In this document: positions 51,358 through 60,133 of the stretch, one piece after another
Layout of the letters: every line of letters begins with the position of its first letter
Numbering within the stretch: position 1 is the first letter of the stretch
Assembly: GCA_963709295.1 (NCBI GenBank)
Contig: CAVPVW010000003.1
Span: forward strand, 496,001 to 560,000
Origin: JBGPQJ01 sp963709295
GTDB lineage: Bacteria; Chloroflexota; Anaerolineae; Anaerolineales; Villigracilaceae
DNA length: 64,000 nt
Direction of reading: 5' to 3'
Translations under genes and position numbers: made by a program
Notes under the pieces: model-generated
The model's database searches: none
Told to the model about the DNA's origin: nothing
What the model saw: the letters and a program-made list of their open reading frames with translations, nothing else

Positions 51358-51945
51358 ATGGAACGACGCATCTTTCACGGAAACATCACGCCCGAATTTA
51401 TTGCCCGCGCCCTGGCTGGAACTTTTCAGCGGGGGAATTTGCGCACACAGCTCCTTGGGGAGGATGAGGACCTGATTGTGCAGATCTCCAGCCGCCCCGG
51501 CGCAAGCAGCGGAGGCCAGACTGCGGTGACCATCCACCTGAAAAAAGTCGAGGACGGCGTCCTGGTTGAAATCGGCGAGCAGTCCTGGCTGGGAGTAGCT
51601 GCCAGCATTGGCTCCACGGCGATTTCGACTCTGTTTAATCCCTGGAACCTGATTGGCCGCCTTGATGACCTCGCTCAGGATATTGAAAACATCCAGCTCA
51701 TAGATAAGGTCTGGCAGACCATAAACAAGTCGGTCAGAACTGCCGGTGCGAGCATGCAATTATCAGAACGGCTCCTCCGGTTAACCTGCACCTATTGCGG
51801 AACTGCCAATCAGGTTGGTGAAGGAAATTGCATCGCCTGTGGTGCGCCGTCGGGGAAAGATCAACCTCGCACCTGTCCAAAATGCGGGTTCGTCGTTCTT
51901 CGCGATGAAAAAAAATGTCCCAGTTGCGATCAACCACTAGGGTAA
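51358..51945 (+). CDS. hypothetical protein with two C-terminal zinc ribbons
   Basis: 195 residues, family not recognised. The first 140 residues are a globular domain with a small hydrophobic stretch (SWLGVAASIGSTAISTLF) and no signal peptide. The C-terminus has two rubredoxin-like knuckle pairs, CTYCGTANQVGEGNCIACG and CPKCGFVVLRDEKKCPSC. Similar zinc-ribbon proteins are common and uncharacterised in Chloroflexota. It is divergent from the SH3 gene. Confidence 0.78.
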   Translation: MERRIFHGNITPEFIARALAGTFQRGNLRTQLLGEDEDLIVQISSRPGASSGGQTAVTIHLKKVEDGVLVEIGEQSWLGVAASIGSTAISTLFNPWNLIGRLDDLAQDIENIQLIDKVWQTINKSVRTAGASMQLSERLLRLTCTYCGTANQVGEGNCIACGAPSGKDQPRTCPKCGFVVLRDEKKCPSCDQPLG

Positions 51946-51977
51946 AAAAAATGGGGCGGCAAAATGGCCGTCCCATT

Positions 51978-52958
51978 TTAGAGATAGACATCGGGATTAA
52001 CACAATTGGGCAATTTCTTGCCTTCCAGCCCTGCCAATAGATTTTCACAGGCCATTTCAGCCATTCTTTTCCTTGTATGACGAGTTGCTGAGCCGATGTG
52101 AGGCACAATAAGGCAGTTTGGCAATTTATACAAGAGATTGTCAGGGGGGAGTGGTTCAGGGTCGGTCACGTCTAACGCTGCGCCGGCAATCCAATGATCT
52201 CGAAGAGCTGTTGCCAGAGCATCCCTATCCACAATAGGACCTCTCGCAGTATTTACGAGAATGGCACTTTTCTTCATCATTTTCAGTGTCTTCTCGTTCA
52301 ATAATCCTCTGGTGGAATGATTGAGTGGCGCATGGATAGAGATAAAGTCGCTGGTCATGAGCAGCTCCTCCAGAGACACGCAGGTCCCTGTTGAAACAGT
52401 CTGTTGTTGATTATCTGAATAGATGATCTTCAAACCAAAACCAACAGCACGTTCAGCCACCGCCTTGCCGATTTTTCCCATCCCGATTATCCCCAGGGTG
52501 GCTCCGCGAAAATCAGCACCCAACCAACCGGCCGGCTCCCACAACTTCCACAGCCCATTGCGGGCATCCGCAGCCGCTTCAGGAAGCCGCCTGGCAGCAG
52601 AAAGAAGTAATGCCATGGTCAAATCCGCAGTTGCATCGGTCAACACATCCGGGGTGTTGCCAACAGGGATTTTTCGCAAGGTGCAGCTTGCCACATCAAT
52701 GTTATCAACGCCTACAGCCATATTGCTGACTACGCGCAGCCTGGGTGATTTTGCGAGGATTTCAGCATTCACCCTGTCGAACAGCAGGGAGAGGATCCCT
52801 TCCGCCTCACCAAGTTCATCTACAAGGCAGGGAGCAATTCCGGCGTAGTCCGCTGGGCCGACCAACACTCTCGCACGCTCATTGAGCGATCTGGTCCATT
52901 CCGGAGGCAAAGGATGAGTTATGATGATCAAAGGCAGTTCGGACATTGGCCAATCCAT
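51978..52958 (-). CDS. D-isomer-specific 2-hydroxyacid dehydrogenase (glyoxylate/hydroxypyruvate reductase-like)
   Basis: 326 residues. The NAD-binding motif is LGIIGMGKIGKAVAERAVG; the catalytic Arg lies in VNTARGPIVD, the Glu in LDVTDPEPLPPDN and the His in PHIGSAT. The family reduces glyoxylate, hydroxypyruvate or similar 2-oxoacids. ATG 52958 and ATG 52946 (MSELPLIII) are both possible and neither has a strong ribosome binding site. The gene stands alone, convergent with the zinc-ribbon gene. Confidence 0.9.
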   Translation of the reverse strand: MDWPMSELPLIIITHPLPPEWTRSLNERARVLVGPADYAGIAPCLVDELGEAEGILSLLFDRVNAEILAKSPRLRVVSNMAVGVDNIDVASCTLRKIPVGNTPDVLTDATADLTMALLLSAARRLPEAAADARNGLWKLWEPAGWLGADFRGATLGIIGMGKIGKAVAERAVGFGLKIIYSDNQQQTVSTGTCVSLEELLMTSDFISIHAPLNHSTRGLLNEKTLKMMKKSAILVNTARGPIVDRDALATALRDHWIAGAALDVTDPEPLPPDNLLYKLPNCLIVPHIGSATRHTRKRMAEMACENLLAGLEGKKLPNCVNPDVYL

Positions 52959-53037
52959 TCTTGCAGGGTAAATTTCCCCAGCACAAATCCATCACAGTAT
53001 ACGGAAATTTTGCCCACATTGCAATATTATTAATGCC

Positions 53038-53067
53038 TTGCATAAATAGCACAGCAGAACGTATAAT
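53038..53067 (+). promoter_or_regulatory. sigma-70 promoter of the FHA operon
   Basis: TTGCAT (53038-53043), an 18-base spacer and TATAAT (53062-53067), 35 bases before the ATG at 53102. Confidence 0.65.
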
Positions 53068-53101
53068 AGATATAACCTAACCTAGGGGCACTCCTACAAG
53101 C

Positions 53102-53911
53102 ATGGGACTTTCACTCGACAACCTCGAACAACGTTTGCAGTCCTTGATTGAAGTTCATCTGGTCAATCTTCTTCCCGGAAGAAAGACGGAAGATGTAATT
53201 GCAAAGCAACTTGCCCATGCGGTGAAATCCAATATTTCAGAGGGCCAACCTGTCCCAAATCGGTATATAATATTTGTCAACCCTAAAGCGATAGATCAGT
53301 GGAACAAAGATCCGCGTTTGCTCGAAGGTTTATCGCAAATTCTTCGTCTGATTGCCAGTGAAGCCAATTTCAAGTTCGAGGCCCCGCCTTCACTGACTTT
53401 CTCGACAGACCCCTCCCTGGGTTTGGATGAGATAAAAATCTCGGGCGCCAACCAACCGATAGAGGTCGCTGAGACACAAAACATGCCCCAGAATTCTGAA
53501 GGCGTGATCGCCGACGAAACAATCCCCAAGAATGCTTTCTTGATCATTGGTGGAGTAAGGGTTTTTCCACTCAGCCAGCCTGTAATTAATATCGGCCGGC
53601 GAATGGACAACAACCTGGTTATCGATGATCCCCGTGTCTCCAGGTATCATGCGCAGATTCGCGCCATCAAGGGCCGTTACGTGATCTTTGATTTGAACTC
53701 GACCGGCGGCACCTACGTAAATGGTCAGCGGACCAACCAGACCGTTTTATATCCAGGTGATGTTATCTCCTTGGCCGGTTTGCCAGTAATCTTTGGTCAG
53801 GATAATCCTCCTGCCTACGCCAAGGGCAGCACCGCTCCTATATCCCCGGTTTCCAGCGAACGACCCACCGCGACTCTCAAGCCCATAGAAAAACCAGAAT
53901 CTGATAAATGA
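53102..53911 (+). CDS. FhaA-like protein: DUF3662 plus FHA domain
   Basis: 269 residues. The N-terminal 110 residues match the FhaA N-terminal domain (LDNLEQRLQSLIEVHLVNLL, with VPNRYIIFVNP). After a variable linker comes an FHA domain with INIGRRMDNNLVIDDPRVSR and YHAQIRAIKG, then FDLNSTGGTYVNG, i.e. the conserved Arg, Ser, His and Asn that bind phosphothreonine. It overlaps the next gene by four bases. In Actinobacteria this pair precedes rodA-pbpA and Ser/Thr kinase genes and links wall synthesis to phosphorylation. Confidence 0.88.
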   Translation: MGLSLDNLEQRLQSLIEVHLVNLLPGRKTEDVIAKQLAHAVKSNISEGQPVPNRYIIFVNPKAIDQWNKDPRLLEGLSQILRLIASEANFKFEAPPSLTFSTDPSLGLDEIKISGANQPIEVAETQNMPQNSEGVIADETIPKNAFLIIGGVRVFPLSQPVINIGRRMDNNLVIDDPRVSRYHAQIRAIKGRYVIFDLNSTGGTYVNGQRTNQTVLYPGDVISLAGLPVIFGQDNPPAYAKGSTAPISPVSSERPTATLKPIEKPESDK

Positions 53912-54339
53912 CCGGTGAGGTTCTGCTCGCACTTCGACTACTTGTCGGTGTGGGTCTTTTTGCGTTCCTGGGGTGGGTGCTCTGGCTTCTGTGGAGCGAT
54001 TTGCGCATTCAGGCTGGATTGTTGGCATCTCGTAATGTGCCACCTTTGAGTCTCCTGGTTCAGGTGGGCGACGAATCCCCTCAGTTGATCAATTATTCCC
54101 AGGCTGAAATCACCATTGGAAGGGATCCAGCCTGCGAATGCTTATTGCAGGATGATGCGGTTTCGACTCACCACGCCAGACTGGCTTACCATCATTCGCA
54201 ATGGTGGTTGGAGGATCTGGGGTCAAAAAATGGAACAAAACTGAATTTGGAATTACTCACCAACCCGACGGTGGTAATATCAGGGGATAAATTACTTTGT
54301 GGTCACTCGTCATTGACGATTGTGATTAACCCGCAATAA
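53908..54339 (+). CDS. FhaB-like membrane-anchored FHA protein
   Basis: 143 residues. An N-terminal transmembrane helix (RLLVGVGLFAFLGWVLWLLW, residues 8-27) is followed by one FHA domain: ITIGRDPACECLLQDDAVST, HHARLAYHHSQWWLEDLGSK and NGTKLN. The phosphothreonine-binding residues are intact. It resembles actinobacterial FhaB/FipA partners of wall-growth proteins. The ATGA overlap with the FhaA-like gene implies a fixed ratio. Confidence 0.87.
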   Translation: MTGEVLLALRLLVGVGLFAFLGWVLWLLWSDLRIQAGLLASRNVPPLSLLVQVGDESPQLINYSQAEITIGRDPACECLLQDDAVSTHHARLAYHHSQWWLEDLGSKNGTKLNLELLTNPTVVISGDKLLCGHSSLTIVINPQ

Positions 54340-54388
54340 CCAATAACCATCTTGCAAGAACATGAATATTGATGCTGGAGAACATTCC

Positions 54389-55252
54389 ATGGAAGAAAAT
54401 GTCTCATTCGCAGTTATCGGGGGCTCGGGATTATATTCCATGCCCGGCTTGAATGACGTTAAAGAACTGGACTTGAGCACACCCTTTGGAAAACCCAGTT
54501 CACCTATAATCCTGGGAACTTTGGAAGGCAGGAGGATCGCTTTCCTGGCGCGGCATGGCATAGGACACCCCATCTCCCCTACGGATGTCAATTACCGGGC
54601 AAATATCTATGCTTTAAAAATGATAGGCACTCCGCAAATTGTAAGCGTTTCTGCGTGCGGGTCCCTTAAGGAGGAGTACTCGCCAGGGCATATTGTCTTT
54701 CCGGATCAACTGTTTGATTTCACACACTTGCGTCCCCGCTCGTTTTTTGGTAAGGGGCTGGTCGCCCATGTCGGTGCCGCAGATCCCTTCTGCAGCGAAT
54801 GGACCGATCTGGTGCGCGCTAACGTTCAAAAAACTGGCGCAATTGTCCATTCAGGTGGAACGCTGATTACAATCGAAGGACCGAGGTTTTCCACCAAGGC
54901 GGAATTGAGCACATTCAGAATGTGGGGATTCTCAATTATTGGGATGACTGCGTCGCCCGAAGCATTTCTCGCCCGCGAGGCCGAAATATGCTATACGACC
55001 ATGGCACACGTGACGGATTATGATGTCTGGCATACCAGCATGGAGCCGGTCACCGTAGACATGGTTATCAGGACTTTAAATAAAAACACCCGTATGGCAC
55101 AAGACGGAATTCGTAATCTTGCACTGAGCTTCAAAGAGAGAAGCTCGTGTTCCTGCCAGAACGCATTATCCTCAGCATTAATAACTAATCCCGAAGCGAT
55201 CGACTTAAATACCAAAGAGAAGTTAAACTTGCTGGTCAAGAAATATTTGTAA
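54389..55252 (+). CDS. mtnP: S-methyl-5'-thioadenosine phosphorylase
   Basis: 287 residues from ATG 54389, which has GGAG eight bases upstream; ATG 54362 lacks one. Nucleoside phosphorylase family 2: VIGGSGLYSMPGL at the phosphate site, FLARHGIGHPISPTDVNYRA, SACGSLKEEYSPGHIV, TIEGPRFSTKAE and GMTASPEAFLAREAEICY. It splits methylthioadenosine (by-product of polyamine synthesis) into adenine and methylthioribose-1-phosphate. Its place between FHA and RodA-like genes is odd and may be accidental; the polyamine theme elsewhere in the window is worth noting. Confidence 0.92.
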   Translation: MEENVSFAVIGGSGLYSMPGLNDVKELDLSTPFGKPSSPIILGTLEGRRIAFLARHGIGHPISPTDVNYRANIYALKMIGTPQIVSVSACGSLKEEYSPGHIVFPDQLFDFTHLRPRSFFGKGLVAHVGAADPFCSEWTDLVRANVQKTGAIVHSGGTLITIEGPRFSTKAELSTFRMWGFSIIGMTASPEAFLAREAEICYTTMAHVTDYDVWHTSMEPVTVDMVIRTLNKNTRMAQDGIRNLALSFKERSSCSCQNALSSALITNPEAIDLNTKEKLNLLVKKYL

Positions 55253-55343
55253 TTGCCGTATCCATCAATGAGATGCAATTTCTCTTCTCATAAAACCAGG
55301 TTACTTCTATCATTATTCCCCTGCGCTAACCCAAATCAATCCC

Positions 55344-57788
55344 GTGAATAATCCTATCCTTTCAGCCCGATCCATTGAGCGCCGATTGTTGATTTTCTCA
55401 ATCGGAATTCTCTTCCTCTTGGCCACTATTCTAAGCCTCTCTCCTGCAGCCAGGGAGCGTGCCTGGAACGTGGAATACCGCTGGTCTCATTGGGTGGGAT
55501 TTTTAATTTGGGCAGGGACAGCATTGTCGGTCCACTGGCTGTATCGAAAAAAGCTGCAGGACACGGACGCTTTTATTTTTCCATTTGCCGCTTTTCTTTC
55601 CGGTTTGGGCATTCTGTTAATTTGGCGACTCATTCCATCATTTGGAATGCGTCAAACGTTATGGTTTGTTGTGGGCGGCATTGTATTTATTCTTGGAGCA
55701 AGACGTTTTTATAAAATCTCACTTCTGCGGCGATATAAATATATATTACTGATGAGTGGACTATTCCTAACCGGGCTCACGCTCCTCCTTGGGACAAATC
55801 CACTCGGAGATGGACCAAGATTATGGCTCGGGTGCTGCGGTGTTTACCTTCAACCCTCAGAACCTTTAAAGCTAATTCTGGTTATCTATCTATCCGCATA
55901 TTTCGCGGACAACCTGCCATTCCGGCAAGGTTTTTTCCCACTGGTCCTTCCAACGCTGTTAATGACAGGTCTGGCCTTGCTCATCCTGGTTGTCCAAAGG
56001 GATTTGGGAACCGCCTCGATCTTTATTTTTCTTTATGCTTCCATCCTATATCTTGCCACTGGCCGAAAAAGGGTGATCCTGGCAAGTCTCTTTATTTTGA
56101 TCATTGCCGGGGTCATTGGATACTTTGCGGTGGATATTATCCAAGTCAGGTTGCAGGCCTGGCTGAACCCCTGGTCTGACCCAAGCGGTTCAGGATACCA
56201 GACGATCCAATCCCTGCTGGCAATTTCCAATGGAGGCCTGCCAGGCCGCGGACTCGGTGTGGGCTATCCGGGCCTTGTTCCTGTGGCAATTTCTGATTTC
56301 ATATTTTCTGCAATGGCTGAGGAGATGGGATTAATAGGCACCGTCCTGCTGCTCTGCTTCTATTCCATAATTATTTCCAGGGGTATCCGAATTGCGATGA
56401 GAGCTCAGGATACCTTTCGACGACTCCTGGCCGCTGGACTCACCGCTTACCTTGGAGCTCAAAGCATTCTCATCATCGGAGGGAATCTCCGTCTACTGCC
56501 TCTCACCGGCGTCACCTTGCCATTTATATCGTATGGGGGGTCTTCTCTGTTGACGTCAATGATTGCCATCCTGCTCATCGCAATTATTGGAAGCCAACCC
56601 GATGAAGATCCGGCGCCACTTCAAAATCCCGCTCCCTATCTGCACCTTTCGTTGTTATTTTTTTTGGTGCTTTTTGGGTTGGCAGTGACCAATTCATGGT
56701 GGTCTGTTTGGCGGGCGGAAGACTTGCTCACGCGAACGGACAATCCGCGGCGTGCGATCTCTGACGCTTACGTCGCCAGAGGCGACCTGGTCGATAGATC
56801 GCTTCAGCCCATCAATAGTACTACTGGCGAATCGGGTTCTTATTCACGTCAATATAACTACCCTGACCTAAGTCCTGTGACGGGATATGTCAATTCCATA
56901 TTTGGTCAAAGCGGACTGGAATTGAACCTGGATCCCTATTTAAGAGGGTTGAAAGGTAACCCTGAATTCCAAATCTTGTGGAATTGGCTCTTGTATGGAA
57001 CCCCACCCCCAGGGTCAACAGCGCGCCTCAGCATTGACTTGCAAGTTCAGTCCAAAATCGATGATCTTCTTCGCGGATATAAAGGGTCAGCCATTTTACT
57101 CAATGCCAAAACAGGTGAGATTCTCGCAATGGCATCGCATCCGACTTTCGACCCAAACACCTTGAGCGAAACTGGAAGCCTGCTAATAGAAGACCCCGAT
57201 GCGCCTTTGTTGAACCGAGCCTCCCAAGGATCTTATCCAGCGGGGACCATTCTCTCGCTGTTTATTCATGCGAAGGAACTGGAAAATGGGGCTGCTTTAA
57301 CGAAGCAGGAAATAATTGATCTTTACGCAATGCTGGGATTTTATGACCCGCCGGAAGTCAATCTCCCGGTCGGACCCGTATCCATGACCGGTGCCATTGA
57401 ACAGATAAGGATTAGTCCGCTTCAGGCAGCGCTTGCAGCCACCACCCTGGCCAATGAAGGATTGAAGACCGCAGGGCAAATCGTCTCGGGAATAAAACCA
57501 CAAAATTCAGATTGGATAATCCTTTCACCCCAAAAGAATTCAGTCCAAATCTTCAGCCCAGCCGTTGTCACTGAGGTAACAGAAAGTGCCCTGATCGCCA
57601 TGCAACCCTACTGGAGGATAGTAAACGAAGATGGATCATCGACTTCAGGGATAGCCTGGTTCATCGGTGGAACCCCCTCCGGCTGGCAAGGGACTCCATT
57701 GATCGCCGTTGTCGCGCTCGAAAACGGAGATACCGGAGATGCCGATTTTATAGGTCAGGAATTACTAAAGTCCGCACTAGATGAGTAA
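55344..57788 (+). CDS. FtsW/RodA (SEDS) polymerase fused to a degenerate transpeptidase domain
   Basis: 814 residues. Residues 1-430 are a SEDS membrane protein: GDGPRLWLGCCGVYLQPSEP, VQRDLGTASIFIFLY, GLPGRGLGVGYPGLVPVAI and PFISYGGSSLLTSM, i.e. a normal lipid-II polymerase. Residues 440-814 have one further helix, then a PbpA-like extracytoplasmic part (ISDAYVARGDLVDRSLQPI, and ILLNAKTGEILAMASHPTFD). The transpeptidase SxxK site reads SYPAGTILS (630-638): Thr635 replaces Ser and Ser638 replaces Lys. The KTG triad is also gone (SSTSGIAWFIGG). The second domain is therefore probably a regulatory or structural pseudo-PBP. It follows two FHA genes, as rodA-pbpA does in Actinobacteria. Confidence 0.88.
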   Translation: MNNPILSARSIERRLLIFSIGILFLLATILSLSPAARERAWNVEYRWSHWVGFLIWAGTALSVHWLYRKKLQDTDAFIFPFAAFLSGLGILLIWRLIPSFGMRQTLWFVVGGIVFILGARRFYKISLLRRYKYILLMSGLFLTGLTLLLGTNPLGDGPRLWLGCCGVYLQPSEPLKLILVIYLSAYFADNLPFRQGFFPLVLPTLLMTGLALLILVVQRDLGTASIFIFLYASILYLATGRKRVILASLFILIIAGVIGYFAVDIIQVRLQAWLNPWSDPSGSGYQTIQSLLAISNGGLPGRGLGVGYPGLVPVAISDFIFSAMAEEMGLIGTVLLLCFYSIIISRGIRIAMRAQDTFRRLLAAGLTAYLGAQSILIIGGNLRLLPLTGVTLPFISYGGSSLLTSMIAILLIAIIGSQPDEDPAPLQNPAPYLHLSLLFFLVLFGLAVTNSWWSVWRAEDLLTRTDNPRRAISDAYVARGDLVDRSLQPINSTTGESGSYSRQYNYPDLSPVTGYVNSIFGQSGLELNLDPYLRGLKGNPEFQILWNWLLYGTPPPGSTARLSIDLQVQSKIDDLLRGYKGSAILLNAKTGEILAMASHPTFDPNTLSETGSLLIEDPDAPLLNRASQGSYPAGTILSLFIHAKELENGAALTKQEIIDLYAMLGFYDPPEVNLPVGPVSMTGAIEQIRISPLQAALAATTLANEGLKTAGQIVSGIKPQNSDWIILSPQKNSVQIFSPAVVTEVTESALIAMQPYWRIVNEDGSSTSGIAWFIGGTPSGWQGTPLIAVVALENGDTGDADFIGQELLKSALDE

Positions 57789-57802
57789 TTTGTTCAAACA
57801 AT

Positions 57803-57841
57803 AAAACATCAAGTCGTCCAATATGAACGACTTGATGTTTT
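57803..57841. terminator. bidirectional terminator after the SEDS fusion gene
   Basis: A perfect 15-bp stem, AAAACATCAAGTCGT / ACGACTTGATGTTTT, with loop CCAATATGA, 14 bases after the stop and 16 bases from the convergent ferredoxin stop. Confidence 0.9.
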
Positions 57842-57857
57842 ATTTATTCCGATCTGG

Positions 57858-58253
57858 TTATTTTGCGCTATAGCCAGGTCCTTTTTTGAAATAATCGTAA
57901 TTGAGCTGCTTATCCGGAGTAAGATCGACCACCTCGCCCTTTTCCAACTTCTTGGTGGTTTCAAGGACTACAGCATCTCCGTGATGGTTTTTTCCCTCAT
58001 AGTGTCCGCTCAAGCCCAACCGGTTGATGAATTCCCCCCCCTTGGCTGTGTACGCAGAAGGCACCTCGTCCTCAGGGAAGATGGCTGCCCACGGACATTC
58101 GGGAACACAGGCACCACAATCGATGCAGGTATCCGGGTCAATGAAATACCACGGCCACTCCTCGACCGGTTTGCCGGGGACAATACATTCCACCGGGCAC
58201 ACTTCGACGCAACCGGAATCACGTAAACACAAGCTGGTGATAATGTGAGTCAT
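57858..58253 (-). CDS. seven-iron type ferredoxin with C-terminal extension
   Basis: 131 residues. The first cluster site reads CLRDSGCVEVCPVECI (spacing of the 3Fe site in Thermus/Azotobacter-type ferredoxins, with the fourth Cys crossing to the other cluster). The second is CIDCGACVPECPW (4Fe). Beyond the usual 75-80 residues there is a 50-residue tail (NRLGLSGHYEGKNHHGD onwards), not recognised. It carries electrons in the cytoplasm and could accept them from the AOR encoded at 35148. A ribosome binding site AGGAGG is next to the ATG. Confidence 0.9.
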   Translation of the reverse strand: MTHIITSLCLRDSGCVEVCPVECIVPGKPVEEWPWYFIDPDTCIDCGACVPECPWAAIFPEDEVPSAYTAKGGEFINRLGLSGHYEGKNHHGDAVVLETTKKLEKGEVVDLTPDKQLNYDYFKKGPGYSAK

Positions 58254-58339
58254 ACCATTCCTCCTTGAGAATAAGAAATAATTAAAAGCCAGATTATCAT
58301 TATATCTGGCTTCGTACTCTCATGCAATTACTTTCGTGG

Positions 58340-58942
58340 TTATTTGAACCGGCGACCGACTTCCGCCCAATTAACGACATTCCACCAACTGGACACATAC
58401 TCCGCACGGCGATTCTGATATTTCAAGTAGTAAGCGTGCTCCCAAACATCCAATCCCATCAACGGGGACATGCCCTCGCTCATGGGGTTGTCCTGGTTGG
58501 CAGTGGAGACGATGGTCAGTCCTCCATCAGATTTCTTTACCAACCATGCCCAACCTGATCCAAAGCGGCCATTCGCGGCTTTCTCGAACTCTGCTTTGAA
58601 GTTGGCAAAATTACCAAAAAATGACGTGATTGCTGCGTTCAGGGCTCCCGTTGGTTCACCACCGGCTTTGGGCGCCATGATCTCCCAGAACATGGTATGG
58701 TTCCAGGTTCCACCACCATGATTGCGCACAACTGTTCGGATATCTTCCGGAACACTATTCAAATCCTTGAGAAGTTCTTCCAGCGACTTGGATGCAAGTT
58801 CCGGATGTTTTTCGAGAGCGCCATTAAGGTTGTTGACATAAGCCGCATGGTGTTTATCGTGGTGAATTTGCATGGTGGTGCTATCGATAAATGGTTCCAA
58901 GGCGTCAAAAGCATACGGAAGCGCGGGTAATTCAAAGGCCAT
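58340..58942 (-). CDS. Fe/Mn superoxide dismutase
   Basis: 200 residues from ATG 58942 (MAFELPALPYAFDALEPFID), which has AGGAG 7 bases upstream. Metal ligands are in MQIHHDKHHAAYVNNLN, NHTMFWEIM and the final DVWEHAYYLKYQNRRAEYV. Iron versus manganese preference is not decidable with confidence from these motifs. It removes superoxide, suggesting oxygen exposure in an otherwise fermentation-oriented cell. Two inverted repeats lie directly upstream (58965-58978 and 58990-59013), one resembling the iron-operon palindrome. Confidence 0.94.
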   Translation of the reverse strand: MAFELPALPYAFDALEPFIDSTTMQIHHDKHHAAYVNNLNGALEKHPELASKSLEELLKDLNSVPEDIRTVVRNHGGGTWNHTMFWEIMAPKAGGEPTGALNAAITSFFGNFANFKAEFEKAANGRFGSGWAWLVKKSDGGLTIVSTANQDNPMSEGMSPLMGLDVWEHAYYLKYQNRRAEYVSSWWNVVNWAEVGRRFK

Positions 58943-58964
58943 TTTCTTTCTCCTATTCATGTTT

Positions 58965-58978
58965 GTCAAAATTTTGAC
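58965..58978. promoter_or_regulatory. perfect 14-bp palindrome upstream of superoxide dismutase
   Basis: GTCAAAATTTTGAC is exactly self-complementary and lies 22 bases before the sod ATG. Regulator unknown. Confidence 0.45.
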
Positions 58979-58989
58979 TGTTGATAATC

Positions 58990-59013
58990 CTGATTTAGGA
59001 TATTATTAATCAG
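58990..59013. promoter_or_regulatory. imperfect palindrome resembling the DtxR-type box of the iron operon
   Basis: A 24-base inverted repeat (9 of 12 pairs match) containing TTTAGGATATTATTAA (58994-59009), which agrees with the 17591 palindrome at 13 of 16 positions. It may place sod under the same metal regulator. Confidence 0.45.
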
Positions 59014-59124
59014 ATTTTAGTCGTCGGCTGGATCTCGTGTCAAGGCGACAAATATGGTGAAATTTATCCCTTAATCGGATTATGGGTATCATCCCCCCGA
59101 ATTACTGAGAAACTTGAAACCCCT

Positions 59125-60084
59125 ATGAGCTCGACACCCTCCAAACCTGTAATCACCGCTGCCATAATGGGTGGAATCCTGGCGGTTTCCACTGCGTCCA
59201 TTTTCATTCGATTCGCGCAGGAATATGCGCCTTCACTTGTAATTGCCGCCCTTAGGCTGGTGTTTGCCAGCCTGATACTTGCCCCACTTGCCCTGAGCAA
59301 ACATCGAACTGAGTTGGTGTCATTAAATAAGCGGGCTGTGGTTCTAGCGGTTGCATCTGGGACATTTCTGGCATTTCATTTCGCCACCTGGATCTCTTCC
59401 CTCGAATACACCACCGTTGCCAGTTCCGTTGTTTTAGTGACCACTACTCCGCTATGGGTGGCACTGCTTTCCCCGTTGGTGCTTAAGGAACCGATTACTC
59501 GACCGGTTATTTGGGGGATGCTGTTAGCCCTCCTCGGCGGCTTGGTCATTGGGCTATCGGATGCATGCCGCTGGGACAATGGATTAATCTGCCCTTCAGC
59601 CGCAGAATTTTTTCAAGGAAGGGCGGCTTGGGGAAATTTCCTGGCATTGGTCGGCGCATGGATGGCTGCTGGATACCTATTGATCGGCCGCAGCTTGCGT
59701 GCCAGGATGACTCTCATTCCATATATTTTCGTTGTGTATGGAATGGCTGCAGTTGTTCTTCTCATCATTATGTTTGTTTCTGGTCAAACAGCCCTTCATC
59801 TGCCCCCCCAGGCTTACTTCTGGATTCTTTTACTGGCAATTTTTCCTCAGCTCTTAGGGCATTCAACCTTTAACTGGGCTCTTAGATATTTGCCCGCATC
59901 GTTGGTCTCCATTACCCTCCTTGGAGAACCTATCGGTTCCATCATTCTGGCGTTTATTATTTTGAATGAAAGTCCATCGGCGCCTGAGCTGCTTGGCGCG
60001 GCTTTCATTCTTGTGGGAATCTATCTTGCCTCCCGCCCGTCAAATTCCAATGACATTGCGGAAGCCGCCGTCATTAATGAATAA
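59125..60084 (+). CDS. EamA/DMT-superfamily permease
   Basis: 319 residues, ten predicted transmembrane helices in two EamA repeats. The first repeat has FIRFAQEYAPSLVIAALRLV and SLEYTTVASSVVLVTTTPLW; the second has LGHSTFNWALRYLPASLVSI and LLGEPIGSIILAFIILNE. Such drug/metabolite transporters export amino acids, nucleotides or other small molecules; the substrate is not readable. It is divergent from sod and convergent with malQ. Confidence 0.9.
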   Translation: MSSTPSKPVITAAIMGGILAVSTASIFIRFAQEYAPSLVIAALRLVFASLILAPLALSKHRTELVSLNKRAVVLAVASGTFLAFHFATWISSLEYTTVASSVVLVTTTPLWVALLSPLVLKEPITRPVIWGMLLALLGGLVIGLSDACRWDNGLICPSAAEFFQGRAAWGNFLALVGAWMAAGYLLIGRSLRARMTLIPYIFVVYGMAAVVLLIIMFVSGQTALHLPPQAYFWILLLAIFPQLLGHSTFNWALRYLPASLVSITLLGEPIGSIILAFIILNESPSAPELLGAAFILVGIYLASRPSNSNDIAEAAVINE

Positions 60085-60133
60085 AAAATCCACGCGCTTT
60101 TTGACGTGGATTCTTGTTTGGGTTTTTCGTTTT

